Positions 55,117 through 64,000 of a stretch of 64,000 nt of DNA are shown here, piece by piece. The position numbers were made by a program, and so were the translations under genes. The DNA is taken from the NCBI GenBank assembly GCA_903632075.3, contig CAHIKZ030000580.1:953001-1017000 (forward strand), given 5' to 3'. Below the pieces are notes generated by a model. The model ran no database searches. It was not told where the DNA came from and was given only the letters and a program-made list of their open reading frames with translations. Positions within the stretch are counted from its first letter, which is position 1. Every line of letters starts with the position of its first letter. Source of the DNA: Acanthosepion pharaonis (lineage: Eukaryota > Mollusca > Cephalopoda > Sepiida > Sepiidae).

Positions 55117-55155
<39 letters not shown>
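55117..55155 (+). repeat. (AAT)n array
   Basis: About 13 AAT units, 15 bases right of the mariner element. Confidence 0.96.
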
Positions 55156-55156
<1 letters not shown>

Positions 55157-55999
55157 TTTCTTTTAAATAAATTCTTTTTCGTTGCCGTTTACATTTGTGT
55201 AAGCGGTTTACAGGTAACGTCATTCTAGATTAATCTTACTGTTTCGGCTGCAGCTTGTTTAACATACAGTTTTTACTATTGTTTAACAAATACAAGGGCC
55301 AAGAGCCACTCAAGGTAGAGGTTACTAAATAATTTCGTTCTAAAGGCGTACAAAAAGGGACCAAGAGATGTGTATATTACAGGAATATGTAGGATACGTA
55401 ACGGTTGACCTTAGACTTGAAGAAATTGAAATAGTAATGATCGAGGAAGCATCATCTCAGGAGTCTGTTCCACAATGCAACAATTCTGGGGAAGATGTTG
55501 TCTGAGTGGAACTTTCCTCCCTATCAATGGAATATTAAGGGAATGAGAACTAATCAACGCAGTGTACCTGACCTGGTGGGCCCTAACTGTGAATTTCTTG
55601 TGGAACCAACAAATGAATTTTGCCCAAACATCTACCATGATAATAGGGGTAGGGTAACGAGATGCTGGCGACGTTTCGTCTGTGGAAAAGGGATATAGGG
55701 TTAAAAGATAATTCATCATCCAAAACCTGAGTTTAAATAGACGTTCAAGTGTGTCATGGAGTGCATGTTCTGTGATAATGACTGAGATGGTCGAAGGACT
55801 TGAAGAAAACATAAACTTTAGATAATTTAGCTGCAATAGTGATCCCAATATGCAACAACTTCTTCGAAAATTGGAAAGATACAATAAAAAATATATAGAG
55901 AGAACGTGTTTATCCTATTAAAGAAAGTTTTGCCTATGTTTCTGAGATCAGGCATTGCAATTATTTACCTTATTCAGACTGTTGTCCTCATCTTTATTG
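55156..55999. other. Unannotated sequence, less AT-rich in part
   Basis: Open frames exist on both strands (minus 55411-55884, 157 codons; plus 55495-55698, 67 codons), and they overlap. Neither shows a domain I know. The minus strand carries GACGAAACGTCGCCAGC near 55665-55681, a string typical of the ends of Penelope-like elements, so some of this may be element-derived. Confidence 0.3.
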
Positions 56000-56299
56000 C
56001 CGACGCTTAGGCATTCTTCAGGTGATCGGAATTTCGAACAGATCCCTTTATTTCGTACACCGGAGTAGAGTGTTCTACTTCCACGAGCCATGCCTCTTCC
56101 GGATATTTCCCTTTAACTCAACTCACCAAATTTTTGTTCACATCTGCAGTAGCCAGGAATTGAACTGCCAAATCTTTGGTCAAGTTATTGGATCTAAACA
56201 ACGATTTTATCCACTAGAACAACAGTGTATAAATTTTTGGGGTAAACATTTTTCTAACAGTGCTCCTACTTTTTAATAGAGCTGCTACTTTTGCTGTTA

Positions 56300-56748
56300 T
56301 TATTGCTTTTCTCTAGCACTCCGTATTACTGGTTCCCATATTGTATTCATTTCTATGCTTGGCCAGCTCAGGTGATTTTTGTGTCCTAGCATAATGTACT
56401 GATTCTTTAAATTATCGTATTTTCCAGTGATGCTCTCTATTATTTCAGCCTCATCCCACAGGAAGCGGTGATATCCTTTTCTCTCCATATGTGGGCATCT
56501 ACGCCTGATATTTTTTTTCATTTCCCCTCTTGTGGCTTTACAAGTTTCCTTTAGAGGCCTGTTTCTCTTTTATATTTCTTACCACATCTGCACGGCATGG
56601 CGTACACACAGTACCTAAACATGTTCTCCTCTATAGAGGGTCTTACTCGGAAGAGGTGCCTGCGAGGTTCGAACCATTTTTGAAGGTCGTCCTGATGTTA
56701 CATGGACCACAGATCTTTTGTATTTTCTCTGATAACCCCTTCACATAG
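56300..56748 (-). pseudogene. GIY-YIG endonuclease remnant of a Penelope-like element
   Basis: The minus strand reads ICLPYVKGLSEKIQKICGPC near 56740, then NIRTTFKNGS, a decayed segment where the family has Tyr-x-Ile-Pro-Cys-x-Cys-Gly followed by Tyr-x-Gly-Glu-Thr-x-Arg (here TVCTPCRADVVRNIKEKQ, out of frame). It continues GYHRFLWDEAEIIESITGKY, YIMLGHKNHLSWPSIEMNTI and WEPVIRSAR. The tail with Trp-x-Glu-x-Lys/Glu-Ile-Ile and Pro-Ser-Ile-Glu-x-Asn-x-Ile-Trp-Glu-Pro is a common C terminus of such nucleases in aquatic invertebrates. Stops and frame changes make it a relic. Confidence 0.7.
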
Positions 56749-57002
56749 GGTAGGCAGATTGAGGCTGTTTTCTGAGTGTTGTTATACTTTTGTACCATTC
56801 TATTCCAATTTTGGAGCTGCTGTCATGCACCTAGGGTAGTTGTTCATTGTAGGGTATTGCTTACACTGACCAGTTTTTGTTCATATGTCTCTGGCTTTTG
56901 CTCGATGCCTTATGACATTTGCTCGATAAGCAGCGGACGATCTCTTTCTTTACAATCTACTACGGTAGACGAAATAAAGGGTTCTGTTCCAAATTCCAAT
57001 CA

Positions 57003-57042
57003 CCTGAAGAAGGCCGGAGGTAAAACAGCCGAAACGCCGTGA
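57003..57042 (+). ncRNA. Hammerhead-like core at right end of second Penelope relic
   Basis: CTGAAGA at 57004-57010, GGCC to GGCTGT-like stem pieces between 57012 and 57030, GAAA at 57031-57034, then CGCCG. One base differs from CTGATGA. The left inverted copy has lost this pattern. Confidence 0.4.
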
Positions 57043-57698
57043 ATATAGCAATAAAGACGAGAGTAAAAGCACGGACAATGTAAATAAAGGAAGCTTGTTA
57101 AAGGATTTTTCATTATTAGGTTACGGACTGGTTATTGAGAGAAATATGAAAACTATAAACCCATCTCTAATACTATTTTTAATTTTATATTTTGTTTAAT
57201 AACAGGAAAATATACATGTTTATTGTAATGCAGGAACGTATTAGTCAGTGCTCTGCACTTTTTCCACAGTCTCTTTTGCAGTTGTCAGAAAAGATAACAG
57301 CTAAAATCAATTCGCCCTTCCTCATTCTGCGGCACCAGGATAACATTTACTGAATCACCAAGAACCAAGAAATAAATGCGTTTTTCTCTGAGAGCGTTGC
57401 CTCACGATACGGGCATAGAGAATGAACCATTAAGCCTTTGCTAAGTGGCTAAAATGTTCTAATCCTGTCTTCCATGACGTCAGCGATGTCCACGTGATAT
57501 AGCAAAAAAATCTACCGCATGATATAAAAATATGTGGACATTTTGAAATAGCAAAATATAAAAGGCTGGGTTTATTTCACTAAAAATGTATATACAGGTG
57601 TTGCGTTTATGGTTGTGTATGCGCAAGTTTGTGCAAAAAGTAGTAAAAAGAGTCATGTTAATTTTACATACACATAAAAATTTACATACACATAAAAA

Positions 57699-57700
<2 letters not shown>
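57043..57700. other. AT-rich unannotated sequence
   Basis: Nothing recognised. Confidence 0.45.

Positions 57701-57701
<1 letters not shown>

Positions 57702-57761
<60 letters not shown>
57702..57761. repeat. (TA)n array
   Basis: About 30 TA units. Confidence 0.98.
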
Positions 57762-57763
<2 letters not shown>

Positions 57764-57837
57764 ACATTTTATGTTCATACATTCTTTTTATAGATATAAA
57801 TACTTAAGTAAATGGTCTGTTTATAATAAAATCGAAA

Positions 57838-58355
57838 TTGAAGAGAATTCCACAAACAAGAATTGCGATGGAAGAAACTGTTAGCATAGAACTTAATGCT
57901 ATATATAGCCATTTCAACCCTAAATTGATGAGACCTTGCCGCCAATCAAGTACTGCGCTTAAATTCTTAAAGTATATGCATAATGAAGGAAAGTTCATCA
58001 GAACAATTATCATGAAATTATTTATAGAAAAGGCGCAGGGAAGCTATGTTACAGCGATGGGAAAGGGACTGGTGCCGGGATGCCAGATGAGAACCAATAA
58101 AATTGCGGATTCTTTGGAGTTTATCAAGAAACTCTAAATATATAGCAGTATCATAAGATCGGATGTGAGAGCATTATCCAAGGGTAGGTCAAATTGTAAA
58201 CTTATAAATATGTAAGATAGATTTTGGTGAGAAAAATTGGCTAACACGACACAGTAAATCAACTTTCCTAGCAGCAGGCCTAACAGTTGATTCAATATAA
58301 TCTTTCCACTTCATGTCAGTGGAAATCGTTAGTCCGAGAAGACACAATGATTCAC
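57838..58355 (-). mobile_element. LINE ORF2 C-terminal fragment, antisense (best preserved copy)
   Basis: One minus-strand frame, with a few stops, reads LLGLTISTDMKWKDYIEST then RPAARKVDLLCRVSQFFSPK, SILHIYKFTI, YLEFLDKLQRIRNFIGSHLA, SLSHRCNIASLRLFYK and SFFHRNSCLWNSLQF. These are the segments that follow the reverse transcriptase core in jockey/CR1-like LINEs: a Leu-Leu-Gly-x-Thr-x-Ser motif, an Ala-Ala-Arg-Lys segment, a His-Arg-Arg-x-x-x-Ala-Ser-Leu segment and the terminal Trp-Asn-Ser-Leu. Stops include the Tyr-to-stop after PTLG. It is 5' truncated, as usual for LINE copies, and shares its family with 50256, 33020 and 22500. Confidence 0.8.
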
Positions 58356-58359
58356 TCGC

Positions 58360-58361
<2 letters not shown>

Positions 58362-58426
<65 letters not shown>
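58362..58426. repeat. (CA)n followed by (TA)n
   Basis: About 23 CA units then about nine TA units, directly after the LINE fragment. Confidence 0.98.
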
Positions 58427-58461
58427 ATAGGAAAATTGATGACAGATCGTAAAAAAGACTT

Positions 58462-58505
58462 TGTGTGACACCTTTCGTCCTTTAGGGTTTCATCGGAATA
58501 GACTG
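58462..58505 (-). ncRNA. Hammerhead-like core, minus strand, sister of the one at 1536
   Basis: On the minus strand CCGATGA (58490-58496), ACCC-TAAA-GGAC and GAAA (58473-58476) follow, then GGTGTCAC. It shares CCGATGAA and CCTAAAG with the relic at 1544. Two of four stem II pairs are lost. It lies 36 bp from a (TA)n array. Confidence 0.45.
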
Positions 58506-59305
58506 ATGTTTACTGATGCAACTACACATGCGCACGAAGAAGAGGGGACACAGAAATTTTAATCTTTAATTTTTTTATATATGGATATATAGTTTTATAT
58601 ATCTTTAGATATATACTCTAGCCAAATTCATTTAATTTGTTTTTTTTGTTTGTTTTTATCACTTTTGTCATTTAGTAAATGTAATGAAACCATATTCTAC
58701 TTTAAGAATCGACTGTGTTGTTCGATTTGCATTTTTCATTGATTTTCTGTAATTTTTAAAAAATTGTCTTTTACTTTCTAAGATTTTTTATAATTATTTT
58801 AATCAACATTCAATGTGTTAGTTTTTGGGGTTTTATATTGACTTTGGATTTTGAATTCTTGTTTGTCTATTTGTTTTGCTTACTGACTGATAAGCAAAAC
58901 AGATATTCACATACAAAGAGCATCCGAAAATGTATCGAAGTCACTTGAAATGATTTCCAAGACAAATATATCAACATTTGTTCTAAGTTAACCGTTCTTT
59001 TCAATTAGATGGACACTGAGTACACACACGTACATACGCATACACAAACACACACCTACACACACATACGCGTGCACACGCACATGCACACATATACAGG
59101 AAAGTGAACACAATGCAAAACATCTAACAAATTTACTTTTCCTAGCTATCTATCATGTCTATCTACAGATATATACCAAGATAGAAATAGACTGCAATGG
59201 AAAGTTATGCAGTCGAAAAGGTGGAAAAAAGTGACATGAGTTTAAAATGGAAGTGAACGCTGTAGGAGATTTTGATAATCAAATCCGAAACATCTTTACT
59301 GTATG
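58506..59305. other. AT-rich unannotated sequence
   Basis: CA-rich segment near 59020-59095. No gene recognised. Confidence 0.45.
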
Positions 59306-59308
59306 CCA

Positions 59309-59337
59309 GCGGCGGCGGCGGCGGCGGCGGTGGTGGT
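59309..59337 (+). repeat. (GGC)n with (GGT)n
   Basis: Seven GGC units then three GGT units, the only strongly GC-rich simple repeat in the window. An ATG at 59303 reads MPAAAAAAVVVM and then a stop. Confidence 0.93.
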
Positions 59338-59965
59338 AATGTGATGTGCTTCTCCACCGTTTCCTCTCAATTCCTGCTGTGTCAACTGTAAATAAAGATC
59401 AACTGATTGGACCGTGGCGATTTGGTGGAGTGTTGTTCCTTAAAGCAGACAGAGAATTCAATTAAGCAGTTACCATTTTATCGGGGATATTTTGATCTGA
59501 ATCTGCATTTTGATCAACTGCATCATCTTGAATCAGGAAGACCTGTCTCCTCTCCTTCTAAAATCAACGACAGATGCACAGTTGATTAGGAAATATCTTT
59601 TAGGCAACATACGACATGGAATGAAGTTCTCTTATTGTAAAGAGACATCTAAATGTATTTTTTATGAGTAAATAATCTTCACTGGTTATTTGTAACACAA
59701 CTCCCAAACTTGATAGAATCAATTGATAGTCTTGATCTCTTACTTATTCTACATGGAGACTAACAATAAATCAATGCATTTTATTTATAAGCAACCTTAA
59801 TTTTCTTGTTTGCAATAATGTGCTTATTAGGTGATATTATTTTCTATTTAAAACAATGAAGTCGGATATGGAAATAAACGCTTTTCCAAATTGCCGATGT
59901 TTGTAATACCTAGCCACTAAATGTCAAATTGATTTCAACTAACTGCAACTGAATAGATCATTTGT
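59338..59965. other. Unannotated sequence
   Basis: A 60-codon open frame at 59407-59589 has no recognised motif. Confidence 0.4.
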
Positions 59966-60038
59966 GGCGTAAATTAATCATCTGAATTAATGGCGTAAAT
60001 TAATCATCTGAATTAATGGCGTAAATTAATCATCTTTT
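59966..60038 (+). repeat. 26-bp tandem repeat, 2.8 copies
   Basis: The unit GGCGTAAATTAATCATCTGA plus ATTAAT is repeated exactly. Confidence 0.96.
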
Positions 60039-60499
60039 ACTCTGAATTCAAGTTCCTAATTCCTTTAACAGGTTACACTATTTCTAACGTCATTTGTGTT
60101 TTCTCTTCCTAACTGATATCCTTTAGACAATAAACTTAGAGAATGGTCAGGCGAACAAAGCGGATGTAGTAGGACATCTCAGTAAAGCTTTACAAATGTT
60201 TGCCTTGTTTGTAAAGAGATAGGAGATAAGCCGTAGTTCTTGATCGAAGACTGCTACTCCGAAGGCAGGTTTGCTGGAACGTTCTCGATTTTCAGATAAA
60301 CATTTTCATGTTTAAGCTTAGTGAACCACTTACGGACGATGCTCATAGCTATGGCACCATCTCCATAAAAAGAACATATATGTTTTGTTGTTGTTTCAGC
60401 ATTTTCTATCCGGAAATAAAAAAGCATCAAATGACAAAATTATATCCAATTTTCACTTTTAACGTAACATCGTTATCAAAACTGTTTCGTTTTGAATGC
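60039..60499. other. AT-rich unannotated sequence
   Basis: Nothing recognised. Confidence 0.45.
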
Positions 60500-60955
60500 T
60501 AATTTCAAATCAGTGTGATTTCTCATCTTCAACAACTTTGTAAACAAATATTATCAGTTCTCCCCAAACCTCCGTGTCCTGTGCTAATTCACGAAAATGC
60601 TGCGGGTCTTTCAAGTTCTTCAACTTTACTGTGAATTTTATTGATTGTTTTTTGAAATTGTTGTTCAATGTGTATAATATAGATGTTTGTCCAATATCTC
60701 TGGATGTTATTCTTCCATTTTGGATTGATGACAAAACCATTGGCATAATGTTTACTGTCTGTTTCCAACCATATTAACTTTTGTAGTCTTAATCGAATAT
60801 TAATAGCAAAAGTCATTTGATTTTGGAGACAACATAAATCAATTTTACAACTATTAAAATCCCAATCCAATAATTCCTGCTTTTCTTTCTTCGTGAATCC
60901 AATGACATTAAATGTCCCGATTGTAAAATCTTTATATACAATTGGAGACATTTTA
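60500..60955 (-). mobile_element. LINE endonuclease (APE-type) N-terminal fragment
   Basis: From the Met at 60949-60951 the minus strand reads FTIGTFNVIGFTKKEKQELL, then DFNSCKIDLCCLQNQ, ETDSKHYANGFVINPKWKNN and IQRYW. This is the start of the exonuclease-endonuclease-phosphatase fold used by LINEs: a Gly-Thr-(Phe/Trp)-Asn-Val strand, then Asp-(Ile/Leu)-Cys-Cys-Leu-Gln-Glu with the metal-binding Glu. Here that Glu is replaced (LQN), and the frame changes later. Downstream parts (LKDPQHFRELAQDTEVWGEL) continue in another frame. The rest of ORF2 is missing, so the copy is truncated at its 3' side or rearranged. Confidence 0.75.
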
Positions 60956-61076
60956 CAAAGTTATAAATTGCAAACCAGAGAAGTTATTATTTACTCCGCC
61001 AATAAATAAAGGCTATAACATGTAAATTCAAAATCTACGCACCCATCATATAGAAAGACGTGATGAAATATCCCAG

Positions 61077-61215
<139 letters not shown>

Positions 61216-61571
61216 ATGAATTTCAGTCACATGTTTAAACGCCACCACTACGAAGTTTTATCCCAACCCAATATGAGAATTCGTTTCCGGAACTGTCTAC
61301 AAATCTCTTGTCTCTTTTCAATTTGACAACCACAAATTAACCAAATTCCGGTCAAGATTCAATTAAAAACTTCTGGAACTGTATATTTCGTCTTACAGTT
61401 TTCCACAATTTATTATTTCTTAATTATTTACTTATCTTTAGAGCTACTTACGTTTATGTGTGTTCCGCACGTTTTTGTATTCCCTAAGAAGTCAACACGT
61501 AATGTCCAGTTGAATCTTATAAGATTTTTTGCTCACTGAAGAATTAACGAATTGTCTTTACTAAAAGACAT

Positions 61572-61642
61572 GCAAGGGTAGTGCAACGGATATCGGTTCG
61601 AAAATTGGGAACAACGAGCCGGCTTCAAATTCTGTGACGTTC
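61572..61642 (+). repeat. Possible tRNA-derived SINE fragment
   Basis: GGGTAGTGCAACGGATATCG resembles a tRNA 5' half (box A) and CCGGCTTCAAATTCTG a mutated box B. Arms are imperfect. Confidence 0.3.
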
Positions 61643-63585
61643 ACTTTCTTACAAAAATTCTTGTGAACAGCTTAGATATGTCCTTTTTCTCCTTTATCTA
61701 TGGATTAAATAGCACTGTAGACTGAGATCTCTAGCTTTCGTCAACAACTAGTCTAGGAAAAGGAAAACTCTGAATCACAAACCGTGAAGAAAGCAACGAG
61801 GAAATGCTCTACACCCCCACAAGATTTCCTGGTAACTTACATATAATAAAGCAAAGGAATCTGATGAGAGTTAAGATCATATGGTATTTTAAAAAAAGTT
61901 TGTTACAACTGTTGACGATGAAAAAGATGTGGAGAGCCATGATCACCCATGTCCTGAAGAGATATGACATATAAAAGAAGAAAGAAGTTCAGAAATGTAA
62001 CATAAAACAGCGTTAACGATGACTGCAACGGTGATTTAAATGCTTCTAATGACGATGCCGATAAAAGCGATATTTTTTATAAAACAGCAAGGAACATCAA
62101 ATAGATCTATAAATTAGGAATATTGATTCCTCGATAAACAAAAAGTGATTTCAATGTTTATAAACTGATTACATAGCACTCAGGCCCTGCGAATGCTAGT
62201 ATGATCGCTATAATTAAGTAGGATAACAATGATGATGATTAGGATAGTCATGTGACTTGTGTTCGCGTCACAGATCATGGCCACTGGCGAGTGTCTCATT
62301 AGAGATACACATAGTAACATTTCTCAAACCTAATTTTTTTATAATCCATGTTATTTTATTTTTTCTTATCATTATCCGCCATTTCTTTACATATCGTTAA
62401 TTCGGCTATTTTCGCTTTTGTTGACATTCTTTTATTTGTTATCTTTTTATTATCTGTTAGTTTAGTATTTACATATTTACCCCTTTTTTTTCTCTCATCG
62501 GCCTTTCCTAACAGGAAAGTTGCTCACTTGCACTCAGATATCAGCCACTGTCGTTTTACATCGAAAACTAGAGATGCTTGCTTTCTCAATGTTCACTGAA
62601 TCTCTCCAATCCTTGAAGATATAAAGCAATCTTTCTTTATTCATCGATAATTGCCAAACACTGATGTTTACAAAGAAACATAGTCTTGCTAAATCTGCTA
62701 TGACAATTAAGAAACGATATCTAGTAACAACCCCTTCATATTAATTTTCTTAAAATAACAGTATATCAAATATCAAGTATTATACTAAAAACTATTTTGA
62801 TCAAAAATTACACAGGTAGATCAATAAGTCCAAACCTAGTAGTCAAAAAAGCATTTATTTTACACAACCCATATGTATTTTTCAATTTTTCTTACTTGAA
62901 AATTTACTTAATCTAATGTTTCTCCAATAATGATCAAATAGTGAAAATATAAGATTAAATTTAAGCTAATTATTTAGTAAACGTGCTAAGCTAATCATGA
63001 AAAGATTAATTTTATGCTATGATAAAATGAAATTAAAATATAAAAAAGACAATCCATATAACCGAACATCAATTAATCTATTGAATTTTTATTGCAATTT
63101 TGTTGGAAGGAAATTATTTCGAGAAATGATTCCTTATGTATATATATTTTTTTAAAATGTTACCGTGGTAAACATATGTGTCTTAAGATGCTGTATAAAA
63201 AGTGTTTGAAAGTCGTAAGTCCAGATATCATCAGGCATTTTGTACTTTGCGGATATATACCAACATGATAACAATGATCACAACAGGCGCTACTTTGTGT
63301 TTGCTCGTAATAAAGTACAAACACTTTCTCAAAGGGGCAAATTCGCTGTTCATTGATAGACTAAGGCACCTTATAACCTCTCACAAGTTTGGTTCTCGCG
63401 ATTACTTGCGGCTCTGCAAGTGTGTGTAAAATATGGGTAAGTCCATTATCCCTCCCCTCTTCAATGAATTTAAAGAAATATCATATTCTGCCCATAAATT
63501 TTGCAAATTATGAGAGGCTCTAATCAATTCCGAATTGGTTAAGGATCACACCTCGAAGAGTGTCCTTTCAAAAAAATAATGTTTT
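61643..63585. other. AT-rich unannotated sequence
   Basis: No gene or mobile element recognised in about 1.9 kb. The 75-codon frame at 63202-63429 and the 83-codon frame at 62348-62599 show no known motif. Confidence 0.45.
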
Positions 63586-63589
63586 TCAT

Positions 63590-64000
63590 TTCTCTACGGA
63601 CGTCAACCACTGATGTGTTGAGGATTATTGCTGAAATATCAAGCTTTACATAAGAATAGCGAAGCTTGGTTTGCTACTTCATATATTTTAAGGCGTTAAG
63701 ACAGGTCTTGACATGTCTTTTACAAGTTGAAGGGTTATGGCATTTCTGACCATTTCCTTGATTCGATTTAATCTTTCTTATCACACTTCGTTGTGAATAT
63801 CTCCTTTTACCGCCACTTCTCTAAATCTTTTATCATTAATGCTGGAATCAGCCCTGGCTCTATTCATTGTTCCTAATTTTCATCAACGACCTTCTTGATG
63901 TCATCAGTTCCTGACAGCTTATCTATTCGGATGATACAATTATTTACTCCTATCTTAGTAATAAGTCTCATAAGTTCTATAAAATCAAATTGGTAATTGA
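63590..64000 (+). mobile_element. LINE reverse-transcriptase core fragment, running off the window
   Basis: Across several frames the plus strand reads a decayed KAFDRVWH region near 63690 (KA.. DRSWH), KLKGYGISDHF near 63725, SFIINAGISPGSI near 63825, LIFINDLLDVISS near 63878 and YSDDTIIYSYLSNK near 63925. The Ala-Gly-(Val/Ile)-x-Pro-Gly-Ser-(Ile/Val)-Leu segment, Leu-Phe-x-Ile-Phe-Ile-Asn-Asp-Leu and (Tyr/Phe)-(Ala/Ser)-Asp-Asp are the diagnostic motifs of non-LTR reverse transcriptases, and the last holds two catalytic Asp residues. Frameshifts and a stop before QLIYSDDT show it is dead. It may be the same family as the antisense C-terminal fragments. The end lies beyond the window. Confidence 0.8.

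Larger units (their letters stand above)
56000..57042 (-). mobile_element. Second Penelope-like element relic with inverted ends
   Basis: CTTCAGGTGATCGGAATTTC at 56016 matches the reverse complement of 56957-57009, with similarity continuing through CCCTTTATTTCGT and GTAGTAGA/GAGTAGA, about 53 bp in all. The right end carries CTGAAGA, then GGC and GCC that can pair, then GAAACGCCG, again a hammerhead-like layout. Between the ends the minus strand keeps a GIY-YIG endonuclease remnant. No reverse transcriptase is left. It is a different family from the element at 44729. Confidence 0.7.

Noticed and set aside
55411..55884. 157-codon minus-strand frame, the longest outside transposons and low-complexity tracts
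   Set aside because: No domain recognised, an overlapping frame runs the other way, and the region carries a Penelope-end-like string. Not called as a gene.
59303..59341. Poly-Ala start of a protein at the (GGC)n repeat
   Set aside because: The frame stops after 12 codons, so it is not a supported coding start.

Overview
The window looks like intergenic or intronic DNA from an invertebrate animal nuclear genome. It is AT-rich and packed with (TA)n, (CA)n, (AAT)n, (GAA)n and (TATC)n arrays. No intact protein-coding gene could be recognised. Every stretch with convincing protein similarity is a broken transposable-element gene: mariner transposases, non-LTR (LINE) endonuclease and reverse transcriptase pieces, Penelope-like reverse transcriptase with GIY-YIG endonuclease, and one multi-copy protein family of unknown function. 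This mix of Penelope-like elements, RTE/jockey-like LINEs, mariners, tRNA-derived SINEs and dense dinucleotide arrays suggests a mollusc, most likely a cephalopod (octopus-like). That is inference from memory of family content, not a database result.

Layout. 1-6200: AT-rich DNA, two long (TA)n arrays, a purine-rich tract, a 27-copy GAA array and one copy of a dispersed repeat. 6200-8290: decayed TTAGGG-like repeats with a near-perfect 83-bp duplication. 8560-9600: a tRNA-like sequence between 76-bp direct repeats, then a hammerhead-like motif. 9600-17190: mostly unannotated AT-rich DNA with a TATA-containing candidate promoter near 14367 and a tRNA-derived SINE near 16432. 17194-18056: an internally deleted mariner-type element. 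20141-21380: a decayed mariner. 22500-35800: LINE fragments, a candidate promoter with short first exon (27909-27984), many microsatellites. 34560-37680 and 43090-44340: clusters of short repeats that abut (TA)n arrays, some carrying hammerhead-like cores. 44729-46624: a Penelope-like element with inverted terminal repeats. 48840-49530: relic of a multi-copy protein. 53834-55101: a nearly intact mariner with terminal inverted repeats and TA target duplication. 56000-57042: second Penelope-like relic. 57838-64000: three more LINE pieces among simple repeats.

The main pattern is a recurring association of hammerhead-ribozyme-like sequence, (TA)n arrays and Penelope-like elements. At least nine hammerhead-like cores were found by eye, in six or more distinct sequence types. 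Penelope-like elements are known to carry hammerhead motifs in their terminal repeats, so the association is expected in kind. The short repeats without any reverse transcriptase resemble non-autonomous, retrozyme-like passengers, and these are the best candidates for something undescribed. All similarity statements come from reading translations by eye and need searches to confirm.
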